64,000 nt of DNA, taken from NCBI RefSeq assembly GCF_003268615.1, contig NZ_CP029844.1, positions 62,001-126,000 on the forward strand, read 5' to 3'. Below, piece by piece: positions 55,236 to 64,000 of this stretch. A program made the translations under genes and the position numbers. The notes beneath the pieces are model-generated. The model did no database searches and had not been told where the DNA came from. It was given only the letters and a program-made list of their open reading frames with translations. How positions within the stretch are numbered: position 1 is the stretch's first letter; the number at the start of each line of letters is the position of its first letter. The DNA is from Blattabacterium clevelandi. GTDB taxonomy: Bacteria > Bacteroidota > Bacteroidia > Flavobacteriales > Blattabacteriaceae.

Positions 55236-56654
55236 TTAGAATTCTGCATTATTTGGTGTTCTTGGAAAAGGAATAACATCACGAATATTTTTCATTCCTG
55301 TAATAAATTGAACTAAACGATCAAATCCTAAACCAAATCCACTATGAGGAACAGAACCAAAACGACGTGTATCTAAATACCACCAAAGTTTTCTATCATC
55401 TATTTTTGTATCTTTCATTCGCTTCAATAAAAGATCATAACGTTCTTCTCTTTGAGATCCTCCGATGATCTCTCCTATTTTTGGGAACAAAATATCCATA
55501 GCCCTCACTGTTTTTCCATCATTATTTATACGCATGTAAAAAGCTTTAATACAGGAAGGATAATCAAAAACAATTACAGGATGTTGAAAATGTTCATTCA
55601 CTAAATATTGTTCATGTTCTGATTGTAAATCCATCCCCCAAATGATTGGATTAAAAAATTTTTTATTTTTTTTTTCAAGAATCTTTATAGCTTCAGTATA
55701 ACTAATCCTTTGAAACGGAAATTTTAATATAAGTTCTAGTCTATCTAAAATGGAAAAATTATCCTCTTGATTCCATTTTTTTATATTTTCTTTTAAAAAA
55801 TATAAATCTTCCACACAATTTTCAATAATGTATCGTATGATAAATTTTAAAAAATTTTCTGCTAAATTCATATTTTCTTCTAAATGATAAAAGGCAATTT
55901 CTGGTTCTATCATCCAAAATTCGGATAAATGTCGTGAAGTATTGGAATTTTCTGCACGAAAAGCAGGTCCAAAAGTATATACTTTTCCTAAAGATAAAGA
56001 AGCAGTTTCTGCTTCTAATTGTCCAGATACACTAAGATAGGTTTTACATTGAAAAAAATCTTTTTTATAATCTATTATATCCCCTTTTTTTATACATGGA
56101 ATATTTTTTAAATCCATAGTCGTAACCTGAAACATATTTCCAGCTCCTTCAGCATTTAAAGTAGTAATAATTGGAGTATTAATATAAAAAAATCCATGTT
56201 CATGAAAATATTTATGTATAGAAAAAGCTATATGATGACGTATACGTATAATACTACTAAAAATACTTGTACGGAAACGTAAATGTGTTTGTTTACGAAG
56301 TTTTTCTAAACTATGTTTTTTCGGTTGTAAAATAGATTTTTGAAAATTTTCTATATCTACTTCTCCATATATACTTATATATAAAGATTTAATTTCTATA
56401 GATTGTTTTTTCCCTATACTTTTTTTTATGATTCCTATAACTTTAATAGATGTTCCAATGGTAATTTTTTTGATTAATTTTTTATCTATATTTTTAGATA
56501 AAACGATTTGAATATTTTGAATTGTAGATCCATCGTTTAATGCAATAAAAATAGAATTACGAAAAAAACGTATCCATCCTTCAACTAAAACTTTTTTTTC
56601 TAAAAAAAAATCACTATTATTTAACAATTCTTTAATCGAATATTTTTTTATCAT
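55236..56654 (-). CDS. asnS: asparaginyl-tRNA synthetase
   Basis: AsnRS is a class IIb synthetase charging tRNA-Asn. An N-terminal OB-fold (VLVEGWIRFFRNS) precedes the class II core with motif 2 AFRAENSNTSRHLSEFW and motif 3 GFGLGFDRLVQ. The C-terminal sequence is PFPRTP. Length 472 residues. Direct AsnRS charging means Asn-tRNA does not depend only on the GatCAB route. Confidence 0.97.
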   Translation of the reverse strand: MIKKYSIKELLNNSDFFLEKKVLVEGWIRFFRNSIFIALNDGSTIQNIQIVLSKNIDKKLIKKITIGTSIKVIGIIKKSIGKKQSIEIKSLYISIYGEVDIENFQKSILQPKKHSLEKLRKQTHLRFRTSIFSSIIRIRHHIAFSIHKYFHEHGFFYINTPIITTLNAEGAGNMFQVTTMDLKNIPCIKKGDIIDYKKDFFQCKTYLSVSGQLEAETASLSLGKVYTFGPAFRAENSNTSRHLSEFWMIEPEIAFYHLEENMNLAENFLKFIIRYIIENCVEDLYFLKENIKKWNQEDNFSILDRLELILKFPFQRISYTEAIKILEKKNKKFFNPIIWGMDLQSEHEQYLVNEHFQHPVIVFDYPSCIKAFYMRINNDGKTVRAMDILFPKIGEIIGGSQREERYDLLLKRMKDTKIDDRKLWWYLDTRRFGSVPHSGFGLGFDRLVQFITGMKNIRDVIPFPRTPNNAEF

Positions 56655-56669
56655 GAAATCTCCATATTT

Positions 56670-57224
56670 TTATATTTTTAAAATTTCTTTTTCTTTATAA
56701 AGAAAAAGATTATCAATATTTTGAATATATTCAATCGTTATTTTTTGTATACGAATTTCTCCTGATTGAGATAAATCTTGGGACAATTTTAATTTTTTTA
56801 TGGATTGATTATTTTTTTTTCGTATTATTCTCACGGATATTTTTGCCTTTTCTATTTGTTTTTTTATTTTTTTCATCAAATTTTTTCTTCCTTCTTCTGT
56901 AATAATAGGAAGATTAATTTGAATATATTCTCCTTTATTAGTAGGCATAATTCCTAAATTAGTATCTATAATGGCTTTATCTATATGTGAAATAAGAGAA
57001 CGATCCCAAGGTTGAACTGTGAGAGTCATATTATCTATAATAGTAATACTAGCTACTTCTATTAAAGGTAAAAAAGTACCATAACACTTTATTTTTATTT
57101 TTTCTAAAAAGGAAAGAATGGATTTACTTCCTAAACGAATATGATAAATTTCCTCTTGTAATTTTTTTAAAATTATTTTCATGTCTTTTTTACAAGAAGA
57201 AAAAATTTTATTTAATTCATCCAT
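56670..57224 (-). CDS. frr: ribosome recycling factor
   Basis: RRF, with EF-G, splits the ribosome after termination. The family blocks YGTFLPLIEVASITIID and LTVQPWDRSL (about residues 48-77), and NKGEYIQINLPIITEEGRKN, are clear. Length 184 residues, the usual size. It lies 9 nt after pyrH and 15 nt before asnS, keeping the widespread pyrH-frr order. Confidence 0.98.
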   Translation of the reverse strand: MDELNKIFSSCKKDMKIILKKLQEEIYHIRLGSKSILSFLEKIKIKCYGTFLPLIEVASITIIDNMTLTVQPWDRSLISHIDKAIIDTNLGIMPTNKGEYIQINLPIITEEGRKNLMKKIKKQIEKAKISVRIIRKKNNQSIKKLKLSQDLSQSGEIRIQKITIEYIQNIDNLFLYKEKEILKI

Positions 57225-57233
57225 AATTTTTTA

Positions 57234-57944
57234 TTATTTTTTAGAAACTAAGGTCCCTATTTCTTCTCCGGAAATTACTTTTTTAAAATTACCTTTTCTA
57301 TTGATATCAAAAATAATAATGGGTAAATTATTTTCATTCCCTAAAATAAAAGCGGTTTGATCCATCACTTTTATTCCCATTTGATAAGCCATATCGAAGG
57401 ATATTTTTTTTAATTTTTTAGCATATTTATCTTTTTCTGGATCTTTAGTATAGATCCCATCAACTCTAGTTCCTTTCAATAAAACATCGGCCTTTATTTC
57501 TATAGCACGTAATACAGCTGCTGTATCTGTAGTAAAATAAGGATTTCCTAATCCTGCTACAAATATAACTACTCTTCCTTTTTCTAAATGATGAATAGCT
57601 TTATCCTTGACAAATGGTTCCGCTATTTGATCCATTCTAATAGCTGTTTGTATTGAGGTACATATTCCTATATTTTCTAAGTAAGATTGTAGTGCAATTC
57701 CGTTTATAACAGTAGCTAGCATTCCCATATAATCTCCACCTATACGATCTATTGTATTATTTAACCTAGAATAACCTCTAAATATATTTCCTCCACCAAT
57801 AACTATAGCTACTTGAGCCCCCATATCTACAACCTTTTTTACTTCTTCAGCATGTTGTTGAAGACGAGTAGAATGAATTCCAAAATTGTTTTTTCCCATA
57901 AGAGATTCTCCACTTAATTTCAATAATGATCTTTTGTACTTCAT
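57234..57944 (-). CDS. pyrH: UMP kinase
   Basis: PyrH phosphorylates UMP to UDP. It opens with KRSLLKLSGESLMG and contains VIGGGNIFRG and GNPYFTTDTAAVLRAIE, all typical of the bacterial amino-acid-kinase-fold enzyme. Length 236 residues. Its start overlaps the gdhA stop by 4 nt. Confidence 0.98.
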   Translation of the reverse strand: MKYKRSLLKLSGESLMGKNNFGIHSTRLQQHAEEVKKVVDMGAQVAIVIGGGNIFRGYSRLNNTIDRIGGDYMGMLATVINGIALQSYLENIGICTSIQTAIRMDQIAEPFVKDKAIHHLEKGRVVIFVAGLGNPYFTTDTAAVLRAIEIKADVLLKGTRVDGIYTKDPEKDKYAKKLKKISFDMAYQMGIKVMDQTAFILGNENNLPIIIFDINRKGNFKKVISGEEIGTLVSKK

Positions 57945-59419
57945 GGAAAAATTCCTAACTTCTCATAAGAATCTATGATTTTATTTATGGAAAGAACAAA
58001 AGCAGATGTCCGCATAGTTTCTATTTTTAATGTTTTTTTTAGATCATGAATTTTATGAAATCCACTAATCATTGTATCTTCTAAACCACTACGTACTAAA
58101 TCTATTTCTCTTGGTCCTCTTAAAATATTTTTTTTTTCTTCTTTTGGAATTTTTTTATGAGTAATAGTTTCAATAACCTGTAAAAGGTCAGAATTCATAT
58201 TTTCATTAAATCGTTTTTCCATCCGACCATAACGTACATGACTTAAGTTTTTTAACCATTCAAAATAAGAAACTGTCACCCCACCAGCATTTAAATAAAT
58301 ATCTGGAACTATAATGACCCCCATTTTTCCTAATATTTCATCAGCTTCAGGAGTTACCGGTCCATTTGCAGCTTCTCCAATAATTTTAGCTTTAATACGA
58401 TTAGCATTATTCTTATGTATAACATTTTCTAATGCAGCAGGTATTAGGATATCACATTCTAATTCTAATGCTTTTTCAGTATTTTCAATATTTTTTGATT
58501 CTGGGAAATTTAATATGGATCCAGTATTTTTTAAATGTAGTATCACTTGAGATACATTCAATCCATTTTTATTGTAAATAGCACCCTCTCTTTCTGCTAA
58601 AGCAACAATAATAGCACCGGATTCATGAAAAAAATGAGCGGCATGATAACCTACATTTCCTAGACCTTGTATTATAATTTTTTTACCATCTAATCCTAAA
58701 TCAAGACCAATAGAGAACATATATTCTTTCATACAACATAATTCTCTAATTCCGTAAAAAACTCCTAATCCAGTTGCTTCTTTTCTACCTCTAACACCTC
58801 CTTGAGAAATAGGTTTTCCAGTTACACAGGCTAAGGCATCTACTTCTCCAGGAAGTATAGATAAAAAAGTGTCAAAAATCCAGCTCATTTCTCTTTCTCC
58901 AGTTCCATAATCAGGAGCTGGAACATCAATTCCTGGACCTATAAAATTTTTTTTAATTAATTCAGAAGTATAACGACGTGTAATCTTTTCTAGATTTTCG
59001 ACAGAAATAGTTTGTGGATCTATTTTAATTCCACCCTTAGATCCACCAAAAGGTACATCTACTATAGCACATTTATATGTCATAAGTGCAGCTAAAGTCA
59101 TAATTTCATCTTGATTTACTTTTATACTATATCTGATCCCTCCTTTACAGGGTAGTTTATGATGAGAGTGTTGTACTCTATAGGCTTCAATAACTTTTAT
59201 TTTTTTTCCTATTTTTACAGGAAAGTGCATACGATATACAGCATTACAATATTTAATTTGTTCTAAAAGTCCTTTTTCAATAGAAATAAATCTTGCTGCT
59301 TTATCAAAATTTTTTTCTATAAAACTAAAAAAACTATTATATGTCCAAGCTTTATTTTTATTTTTTTTTGACATAAAAAAATTTTTACACATTTTTAAAT
59401 CTAAAATGAAAAAATTCAA
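57941..59419 (-). CDS. gdhA: glutamate dehydrogenase
   Basis: GdhA interconverts glutamate with 2-oxoglutarate and ammonia. Substrate-site sequences PCKGGIRYS and VDVPFGGSKGGI, the catalytic region VPAPDYGTGEREM and the Rossmann motif QGLGNVGYHAA are intact. The open frame is 492 residues. The N-terminal 15 residues before MSKKNKNKAW (start at 59374, 477 residues) look non-conserved, so that start is preferred. In Blattabacterium this enzyme is proposed to handle ammonia from urea recycling; that role is taken from the genus, not shown here. It heads gdhA-pyrH-frr-asnS-rpoN. Confidence 0.95.
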   Translation of the reverse strand: MNFFILDLKMCKNFFMSKKNKNKAWTYNSFFSFIEKNFDKAARFISIEKGLLEQIKYCNAVYRMHFPVKIGKKIKVIEAYRVQHSHHKLPCKGGIRYSIKVNQDEIMTLAALMTYKCAIVDVPFGGSKGGIKIDPQTISVENLEKITRRYTSELIKKNFIGPGIDVPAPDYGTGEREMSWIFDTFLSILPGEVDALACVTGKPISQGGVRGRKEATGLGVFYGIRELCCMKEYMFSIGLDLGLDGKKIIIQGLGNVGYHAAHFFHESGAIIVALAEREGAIYNKNGLNVSQVILHLKNTGSILNFPESKNIENTEKALELECDILIPAALENVIHKNNANRIKAKIIGEAANGPVTPEADEILGKMGVIIVPDIYLNAGGVTVSYFEWLKNLSHVRYGRMEKRFNENMNSDLLQVIETITHKKIPKEEKKNILRGPREIDLVRSGLEDTMISGFHKIHDLKKTLKIETMRTSAFVLSINKIIDSYEKLGIFP

Positions 59420-59444
59420 AAAAAAATGCTGTATTTATTGAATA

Positions 59445-59452
59445 CAAATCTA
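59445..59452 (-). promoter_or_regulatory. candidate -7 element for gdhA
   Basis: The minus strand reads TAGATTTG (TAnnTTTG). It lies 25 nt before the first possible gdhA ATG (59419) and 70 nt before the preferred ATG (59374). The 121-nt gap after leuS leaves room for an independent promoter. Confidence 0.35.
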
Positions 59453-59540
59453 CGTTTTATGTTAAAATATTTTTTAAATATACAAAATATCTATTTGAAT
59501 AGAGATTATTTTAATTTTTAATTAAAAAACTGATATTTAA

Positions 59541-62369
59541 TTAAATAAACAAAATATTTATTATTTTGTATTGAATAATAATTACTCTTTGTAATACTTT
59601 CTCTTTTAAAAAAAATATAGTTTTAGGATGATTTAAAATTTTGTGTTTTATTTTTTCTATTGTTAGATTTGAATCAAAAATTTCTTTAAATTTTAATTTT
59701 CCATTAAACATAATTGGATATGTAATTTTTTTTTCTATAAGATATTTTGGATTGAAAATGGGTATAGGTGAAAATAAAATAGATTTTTTACCTCCTAATT
59801 TTTTCCAAATTTCTTCAGATATATGAGGAGAAAATGGAGCCATTAATTTCACTAAAGGTTCCAATATTTTTCTTTTATTACATTTTAAAATAGTTAATTT
59901 ATTAACCATCATCATTAAATAACTAATAGATGTATTAAAAGAGAAAGATTCTATTCTTTCTTTTAATTTTTGAATTGTGTAATGTAAAATTTTCAATTCC
60001 TTAAATGTTGGAGATAAATCACTAATTTGAAATACTCCATTTTGATGGAATAAACGCCAAAATTTATTCATAAATTTTTTTATTCCAATGATTTTTTGAT
60101 CATTCCAAGGTTTAGATAATGTAATTGGACCTAAAAACATTTCATAAATACGAAAAATATCTGATCCATATTTATCAGAAATATGATCTGGATTGATAAT
60201 ATTATATTTAGATTTGGACATTTTTTCTAATTTTCTTTTACAAAAGAAAATTCCTTTTTCTAAAAGGAATTTGGAATTGGAAAATTCAGGATTCCATTTT
60301 TTTAATTTATTTATATTTAATTCGTTATTATGATTTATTAGAGAAATATCTATATATATTTCTTGAAATGATATATTATTTTTATTTTTTAATAATCCAT
60401 AGGAAACAAATATATTTTTTCCAATAATTTTTAATATCATAGCAGAGTGAATAAGTATCATTCCTTGATTTAATATTTTATTAAAAGGTTCTTCTGTTTT
60501 TATCCATCCTCTATCTTTCAGAAATTTATTCCAAAATCTTGCATAAATTAAGTGACCTGTAGAATGCTCAGATCCACCGATATATAGATCTATATTCTTC
60601 CAATAATTTTCTTTTTTATTGTCCAGAAAAAAATTTTGATTATGTACATCCATATAACGAAGAAAATACCAACTAGATCCAGCCCAACAGGGCATTGTAC
60701 TAGTTTCTATTGGAAATACATATAGATTATCAATAAGAGTATTTGAAACTATTTTCATATTTTTTTCGTCCCAAGCCCAATTTTTCACTCTCATTAATGG
60801 AGATTTTCCGTTTTTTGGATGATAATTTTCTATTCTTGGTAAAAGAAGAGGAAGTTTTTCTATCGGAATAGTTTTAGGAATTTTATTTTTAAAATAAATT
60901 GGAATGGGTTCACCCCAGTATCTTTGTCTGGAAAAAACAGCATCTCGTAACCGATAACTGTTTTTTTTTATTCCAATGTTTTTATTTTTCAAAATTTGGA
61001 TGATTCTTTCCCTGGCTTCTGTTGCATTTAGTCCATTTAAAAAATCAGAATTAATACAAATTCCATTTTTTCCTTCATAAGGTTCATTTTTATTATTTTT
61101 ATTTTTTTCAAAAAAAACTGGTAAAATTTCTAATCCAAATTTTTTTGCAAATTTTAGGCTATATTTTTCGTGACTAGGTATACCAACTATAGATTTTACT
61201 TGATGATCTACAGAAAAATAATTACTAACATAAATAGGAATTTTTTTCCCATTAATAAATGGATGTCGAACATAGTTTCCGGTAAAAAATCCCGAAATAG
61301 TTTTTTCTTTTTCTGATTTTTCTACAGAATCTTCTTGCATATGCAAATATGCAAGAAGATTTTTTTTATGATTAGGAATAGTAATTGTTTTTAATAATGG
61401 ATGATCTGTAGATATAATAATAAAAGTTATTCCAAATACCATTTCTGGACGAAAAATAAAAGATTCTATTTTTTTATCTTTTTTTTTAGAAAAAAAAAGT
61501 TCTAAAAATATGGAAGTTCCTGTTTTTTTTCCTATCCAATTATATTGAAGTCTTTTAAGAGAATTAGAACATTCAATAAAATCTAGACCTTTTAAAAGTC
61601 TTTCTACATAAGCGGTAATTCTTATATGCCATTGAAGCATTTTTTTCTTATAAATTGGATATCCACCTCTTTGGCTTTTTCCATTTTGTATTTCATCATT
61701 TGCTAAAACGGTTCCTAGATCTGGACACCAATTAACTGTATTTTTACATAAAAATGCTAATCGGTAATTTAAAAGAATCGAATCTTTTTTTAAAGAACTA
61801 AATTCTTTCCATTTTTTTGAATCAAATTGATTATTAAAGGAAGTACTAGCATTAACAGATAAATTTCCGTTTTTATTAAATTCTTGAATTAAAAAGTGGA
61901 TAGGCTTAGCTTTTTCACTATCCTTATCGTACCAAGAATTAAAAATTTGGATAAACATCCATTGAGTCCATCGATAATAATCAGGGTTACTGGTATATAA
62001 TTTTCGACTCCAATCAAAAGATAGACCTATTTTATCCATCTGTTTTTGATATTTTTTTATATTTTTTCTAGTAGTTTCGTAAGGATGCTGTCCAGTTTGA
62101 ATGGCATATTGTTCTGCAGGTAGTCCAAAGGAATCAAATCCTATTGGATTTAATACGTTGTACCCTTCTGCACGTTTATATCTAGCATAAATATCGGAAG
62201 CTATATATCCTAAACAATGTCCTATATGAAGACCAGATCCGGAAGGATATGGAAACATATTTAAAATATAGTATTTTTTTTTAGTTTCGTTTTCTTTTAT
62301 ATGAAAAATATTGTTTTTTTTCCAATATATTTGCCAACGTTTTTCTAATTTTCGAAAATTATATTCCAT
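59541..62369 (-). CDS. leuS: leucyl-tRNA synthetase
   Basis: LeuRS is a class I synthetase. The HIGH motif is in SGLHIGHCLGYIASD (about residues 44-58), the KMSKS motif in LEKMSKSKYN and the CP1 editing domain sits between, ending with the WYFLRYMD block. Length 942 residues matches flavobacterial LeuRS. The coding DNA contains a striking 15-bp hairpin at 61328-61361. It is divergent from mgtE. Confidence 0.97.
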   Translation of the reverse strand: MEYNFRKLEKRWQIYWKKNNIFHIKENETKKKYYILNMFPYPSGSGLHIGHCLGYIASDIYARYKRAEGYNVLNPIGFDSFGLPAEQYAIQTGQHPYETTRKNIKKYQKQMDKIGLSFDWSRKLYTSNPDYYRWTQWMFIQIFNSWYDKDSEKAKPIHFLIQEFNKNGNLSVNASTSFNNQFDSKKWKEFSSLKKDSILLNYRLAFLCKNTVNWCPDLGTVLANDEIQNGKSQRGGYPIYKKKMLQWHIRITAYVERLLKGLDFIECSNSLKRLQYNWIGKKTGTSIFLELFFSKKKDKKIESFIFRPEMVFGITFIIISTDHPLLKTITIPNHKKNLLAYLHMQEDSVEKSEKEKTISGFFTGNYVRHPFINGKKIPIYVSNYFSVDHQVKSIVGIPSHEKYSLKFAKKFGLEILPVFFEKNKNNKNEPYEGKNGICINSDFLNGLNATEARERIIQILKNKNIGIKKNSYRLRDAVFSRQRYWGEPIPIYFKNKIPKTIPIEKLPLLLPRIENYHPKNGKSPLMRVKNWAWDEKNMKIVSNTLIDNLYVFPIETSTMPCWAGSSWYFLRYMDVHNQNFFLDNKKENYWKNIDLYIGGSEHSTGHLIYARFWNKFLKDRGWIKTEEPFNKILNQGMILIHSAMILKIIGKNIFVSYGLLKNKNNISFQEIYIDISLINHNNELNINKLKKWNPEFSNSKFLLEKGIFFCKRKLEKMSKSKYNIINPDHISDKYGSDIFRIYEMFLGPITLSKPWNDQKIIGIKKFMNKFWRLFHQNGVFQISDLSPTFKELKILHYTIQKLKERIESFSFNTSISYLMMMVNKLTILKCNKRKILEPLVKLMAPFSPHISEEIWKKLGGKKSILFSPIPIFNPKYLIEKKITYPIMFNGKLKFKEIFDSNLTIEKIKHKILNHPKTIFFLKEKVLQRVIIIQYKIINILFI
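61328..61367 (+). repeat. 15-bp perfect hairpin plus T tract, antisense within leuS
   Basis: AATCTTCTTGCATAT (61328-61342) pairs with ATATGCAAGAAGATT (61347-61361) around the tetraloop GCAA. On the plus strand it is followed immediately by T residues to 61367. This is the shape of an intrinsic terminator, but for plus-strand transcription, whereas leuS is on the minus strand. It encodes the leuS segment AYLHMQEDS in the editing domain. Confidence 0.75.
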
Positions 62370-62404
62370 GTTTATTTTATTTTAAATTCTATATAAAAAT
62401 TCAA

Positions 62405-62412
62405 TAATTTTG
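62405..62412 (+). promoter_or_regulatory. candidate -7 element upstream of mgtE
   Basis: TAATTTTG fits TAnnTTTG in the 154-nt region between divergent leuS and mgtE, but it lies 111 nt before the mgtE ATG. It would imply a long leader, in which I recognise no magnesium riboswitch. Confidence 0.25.
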
Positions 62413-62523
62413 TTACGTAATTTTAGTGAGTGGTTTCTGTGAAAAACATTATTTAATTTCAAAATATAATTATCCATAATTATTTGATGATAATAAAAAA
62501 AGTTTTTCTAAAAAAGAAAATAA

Positions 62524-63882
62524 ATGTTTAATAACCATCAAGATTGTTTAAAAAATAATTTTAACAAAAAATTTTTAAATAATCAAACTATTAGTTATTT
62601 GGTAACATTCATTCAAGATGATCCGGATAATTCTATAGAAATATTTTATTTATTAAAAATAAGTAAAGCTACTTCCGTTTTTAAATTTTTAGATTTTCCT
62701 ATAAAAAAAAAAATTATTGAAGGTCTTCCATCTATTAAAATGATGGAATTGATGAATCAATTATCTGTGGATGATCGTGTATCATTTTTGGAGGATCTTC
62801 CAAAAGATTCATTAAAAGATTTGATTAAATATTTAAATCCGGAAGAAAAACGTAGAACTTTAATTTCTTTAGGATATCCTGAAAATAGTGTAGGCCGTCT
62901 GATGATACCATATTATCTTGCTGTACAAGAGACTTGGAGTGTTAAGAAAGTATTAGAATATATACGAAAAGAAGGTAAAAATAGTGATATAATAGAAATT
63001 ATCTATATAGTAAATAAAAAAGGGAAATTAGTTGATGACATTAAAATAAGAGAATTTTTATTAGTAGATATAGATACTAAAGTCGAAGAATTAATGGATA
63101 GAAAATATACTGCTGCTTTAAATGTTACCGATACAGAAGAAGAAGCAAATAAAATATTTTCTATGAATAATAGAGTTTCACTTCCAGTAATAGATGATAA
63201 AAAAAATTTTCTTGGAATAGTAACTATAGATGATATATTATGGGTTTTAAATGAAAATTATAGAGAAGATATTCAAAAAATAGGTGGGATGGAAGCTTTG
63301 AATCAATCTTATCTAAATATTCCTTTATCTAAATTAATTAAGAAAAGAGCTGGATGGTTAATCTTATTATTTATAGGTGAAATGTTAACGACAACTGTTA
63401 TGCAGAATTTTTCAAGTGTTATAGAAAAAGCCGTAGTTTTGGCTTTATTTATTCCATTAGTGGTTTCAAGTGGTGGAAATAGTGGATCTCAAGCATCCAG
63501 CTTGATTATTCAAGCAATGGCTTTAGGAGAAGTTAAAATAAAAGATTGGTGGATAGTAATGCGAAGAGAAATAATATGTGGTTTTTTTTTAGGGAGTATC
63601 TTAGGATTAACTGGATTTATCCGTGTTTTAGCCTGGCATAATATAAATTTTTTCAATTATGGACCTCATTTTATATTAGTTGGATTAACAGTTTTTTTAT
63701 CTTTGATTTTCGTTGTTTTATGGGGGACCTTTAGTGGATCTATGTTACCATTTTTAATTAAAAAATTTAGAGGCGATCCAGCTAGCTCTTCTGCTCCTTT
63801 TGTAGCTACATTAGTAGATGTTATTGGATTAATAATATATTTTTCTATGTCTTATATTATTCTTCATGGTACTTTATTATAA
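62524..63882 (+). CDS. mgtE: magnesium transporter MgtE
   Basis: MgtE is a Mg2+-gated magnesium channel. The N-terminal superhelical domain (about residues 20-130) is followed by a CBS pair (NSVGRLMIP..., with VEELMDRKYTAALNVTD and IDDILWVL). A five-helix membrane domain with the pore sequence SGGNSGSQASSLI (about 315-327) completes it. Length 452 residues. Its last 6 nt overlap the 3' end of the next, oppositely oriented gene. Confidence 0.96.
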   Translation: MFNNHQDCLKNNFNKKFLNNQTISYLVTFIQDDPDNSIEIFYLLKISKATSVFKFLDFPIKKKIIEGLPSIKMMELMNQLSVDDRVSFLEDLPKDSLKDLIKYLNPEEKRRTLISLGYPENSVGRLMIPYYLAVQETWSVKKVLEYIRKEGKNSDIIEIIYIVNKKGKLVDDIKIREFLLVDIDTKVEELMDRKYTAALNVTDTEEEANKIFSMNNRVSLPVIDDKKNFLGIVTIDDILWVLNENYREDIQKIGGMEALNQSYLNIPLSKLIKKRAGWLILLFIGEMLTTTVMQNFSSVIEKAVVLALFIPLVVSSGGNSGSQASSLIIQAMALGEVKIKDWWIVMRREIICGFFLGSILGLTGFIRVLAWHNINFFNYGPHFILVGLTVFLSLIFVVLWGTFSGSMLPFLIKKFRGDPASSSAPFVATLVDVIGLIIYFSMSYIILHGTLL

Positions 63883-64000
63883 TAAAAATGAAAATCTTTC
63901 TCTAAATTTTTGAATAACTTTTTTCCAATCTTCAGGAATTGGACTAGTAAAATGACATTTTCCATTTTTTGGATGAATTAAGGAAAGAGAAATGGCATGT
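63877..64000 (-). CDS. RluD/RluA-family pseudouridine synthase, C-terminal fragment (runs off window)
   Basis: The minus strand has an open frame from the right edge to a TAA at 63877-63879. It encodes HAISLSLIHPKNGK followed by FTSPIPEDWKKVIQKF, the typical C-terminal end of RluD-type 23S rRNA pseudouridine synthases (a His-Ala, HP-x-T/N-G, then PxD/E pattern). Only about 40 residues are visible, so the exact member is uncertain. It converges on mgtE with a 6-nt overlap. Confidence 0.75.
   Translation of the reverse strand, partial: HAISLSLIHPKNGKCHFTSPIPEDWKKVIQKFRERFSFLL

Overview
The window is very AT-rich, gene-dense DNA from a flavobacterial obligate endosymbiont. The gene set points most strongly to Blattabacterium, the cockroach and termite symbiont. 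Phylum-level clues are the short 287-residue RpoD with its MRQLKITK start, type-B L31, a GlmU-like protein, a DUF1599 protein, a bacterial GH3-family protein, fused SecDF, atpD-atpC separate from the other ATP synthase genes, and a mevalonate-type GHMP kinase. Symbiont clues are poly-A/T tracts throughout, many genes that overlap or nearly touch, no insertion sequences, phage genes or CRISPR arrays, one extensively decayed gene (clpB) and one gene broken in a homopolymer. Smaller flavobacterial symbionts such as Sulcia would not be expected to keep this much envelope, folate and central-carbon metabolism. The genus is an inference; no 16S rRNA lies in the window.

Layout. 1-1846: clpB pseudogene running off the left edge. 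1851-8475: era, tyrS, an orphan membrane ORF, a 343-nt empty stretch, an AddB-like nuclease gene split by an 11-nt A tract, and ribF. 8574-15986: atpD-atpC, pdxA, ribE, pckA, acpP-fabF-rnc. 16030-19513: alpha/beta hydrolase-engB facing aroQ-rluB-mevalonate kinase. 19670-24444: nadK-uppS-bamA-skp. 24471-28528: tRNA-Phe, lptC, a CNNM-type CBS protein, ppiD. 28525-34247: tatA-secDF opposite msbA-terC. 34244-39513: pdhC, pdhA, murF, cdaA, folP. 39553-40996: DUF1599 gene, tpiA, tRNA-Arg. 41007-46765: rpoD, pnp, rpsO, GH3 protein, menG. 46872-53739: KAS III paralogue, rpmE2, glmU-like, metE, sufE, an aldehyde dehydrogenase. 53742-62369: rpoN, asnS, frr, pyrH, gdhA, leuS, all on the minus strand. 62524-64000: mgtE and the 3' end of a RluD-type pseudouridine synthase.

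Together the genes describe a symbiont that still builds a Gram-negative envelope (UppS, MurF, GlmU-like, BamA, Skp, LptC, MsbA, SecDF, PpiD) and respires (F1 beta/epsilon, MenG, PDH). It appears able to assimilate or release ammonia through glutamate (GdhA) and to link amino-acid carbon to gluconeogenesis (PckA, TpiA). It makes or finishes cofactors (RibF, RibE, PdxA, FolP, NadK, SufE) and methionine (MetE). Transcription uses RpoD and, surprisingly for such a genome, RpoN. Several start regions carry the Bacteroidetes -7 motif TAnnTTTG without a recognisable -33 TTTG.

I found no new multi-gene system. The items most worth a second look are: the clpB decay, the homopolymer-split AddB-like gene, lptC without a standard start codon for its lipoprotein signal, a Phe-to-Cys change in the promoter-melting region of RpoD, a strong terminator-shaped hairpin antisense inside leuS, and retained but poorly understood genes (GH3 protein, shortened DUF1599 protein, CdaA, RpoN).
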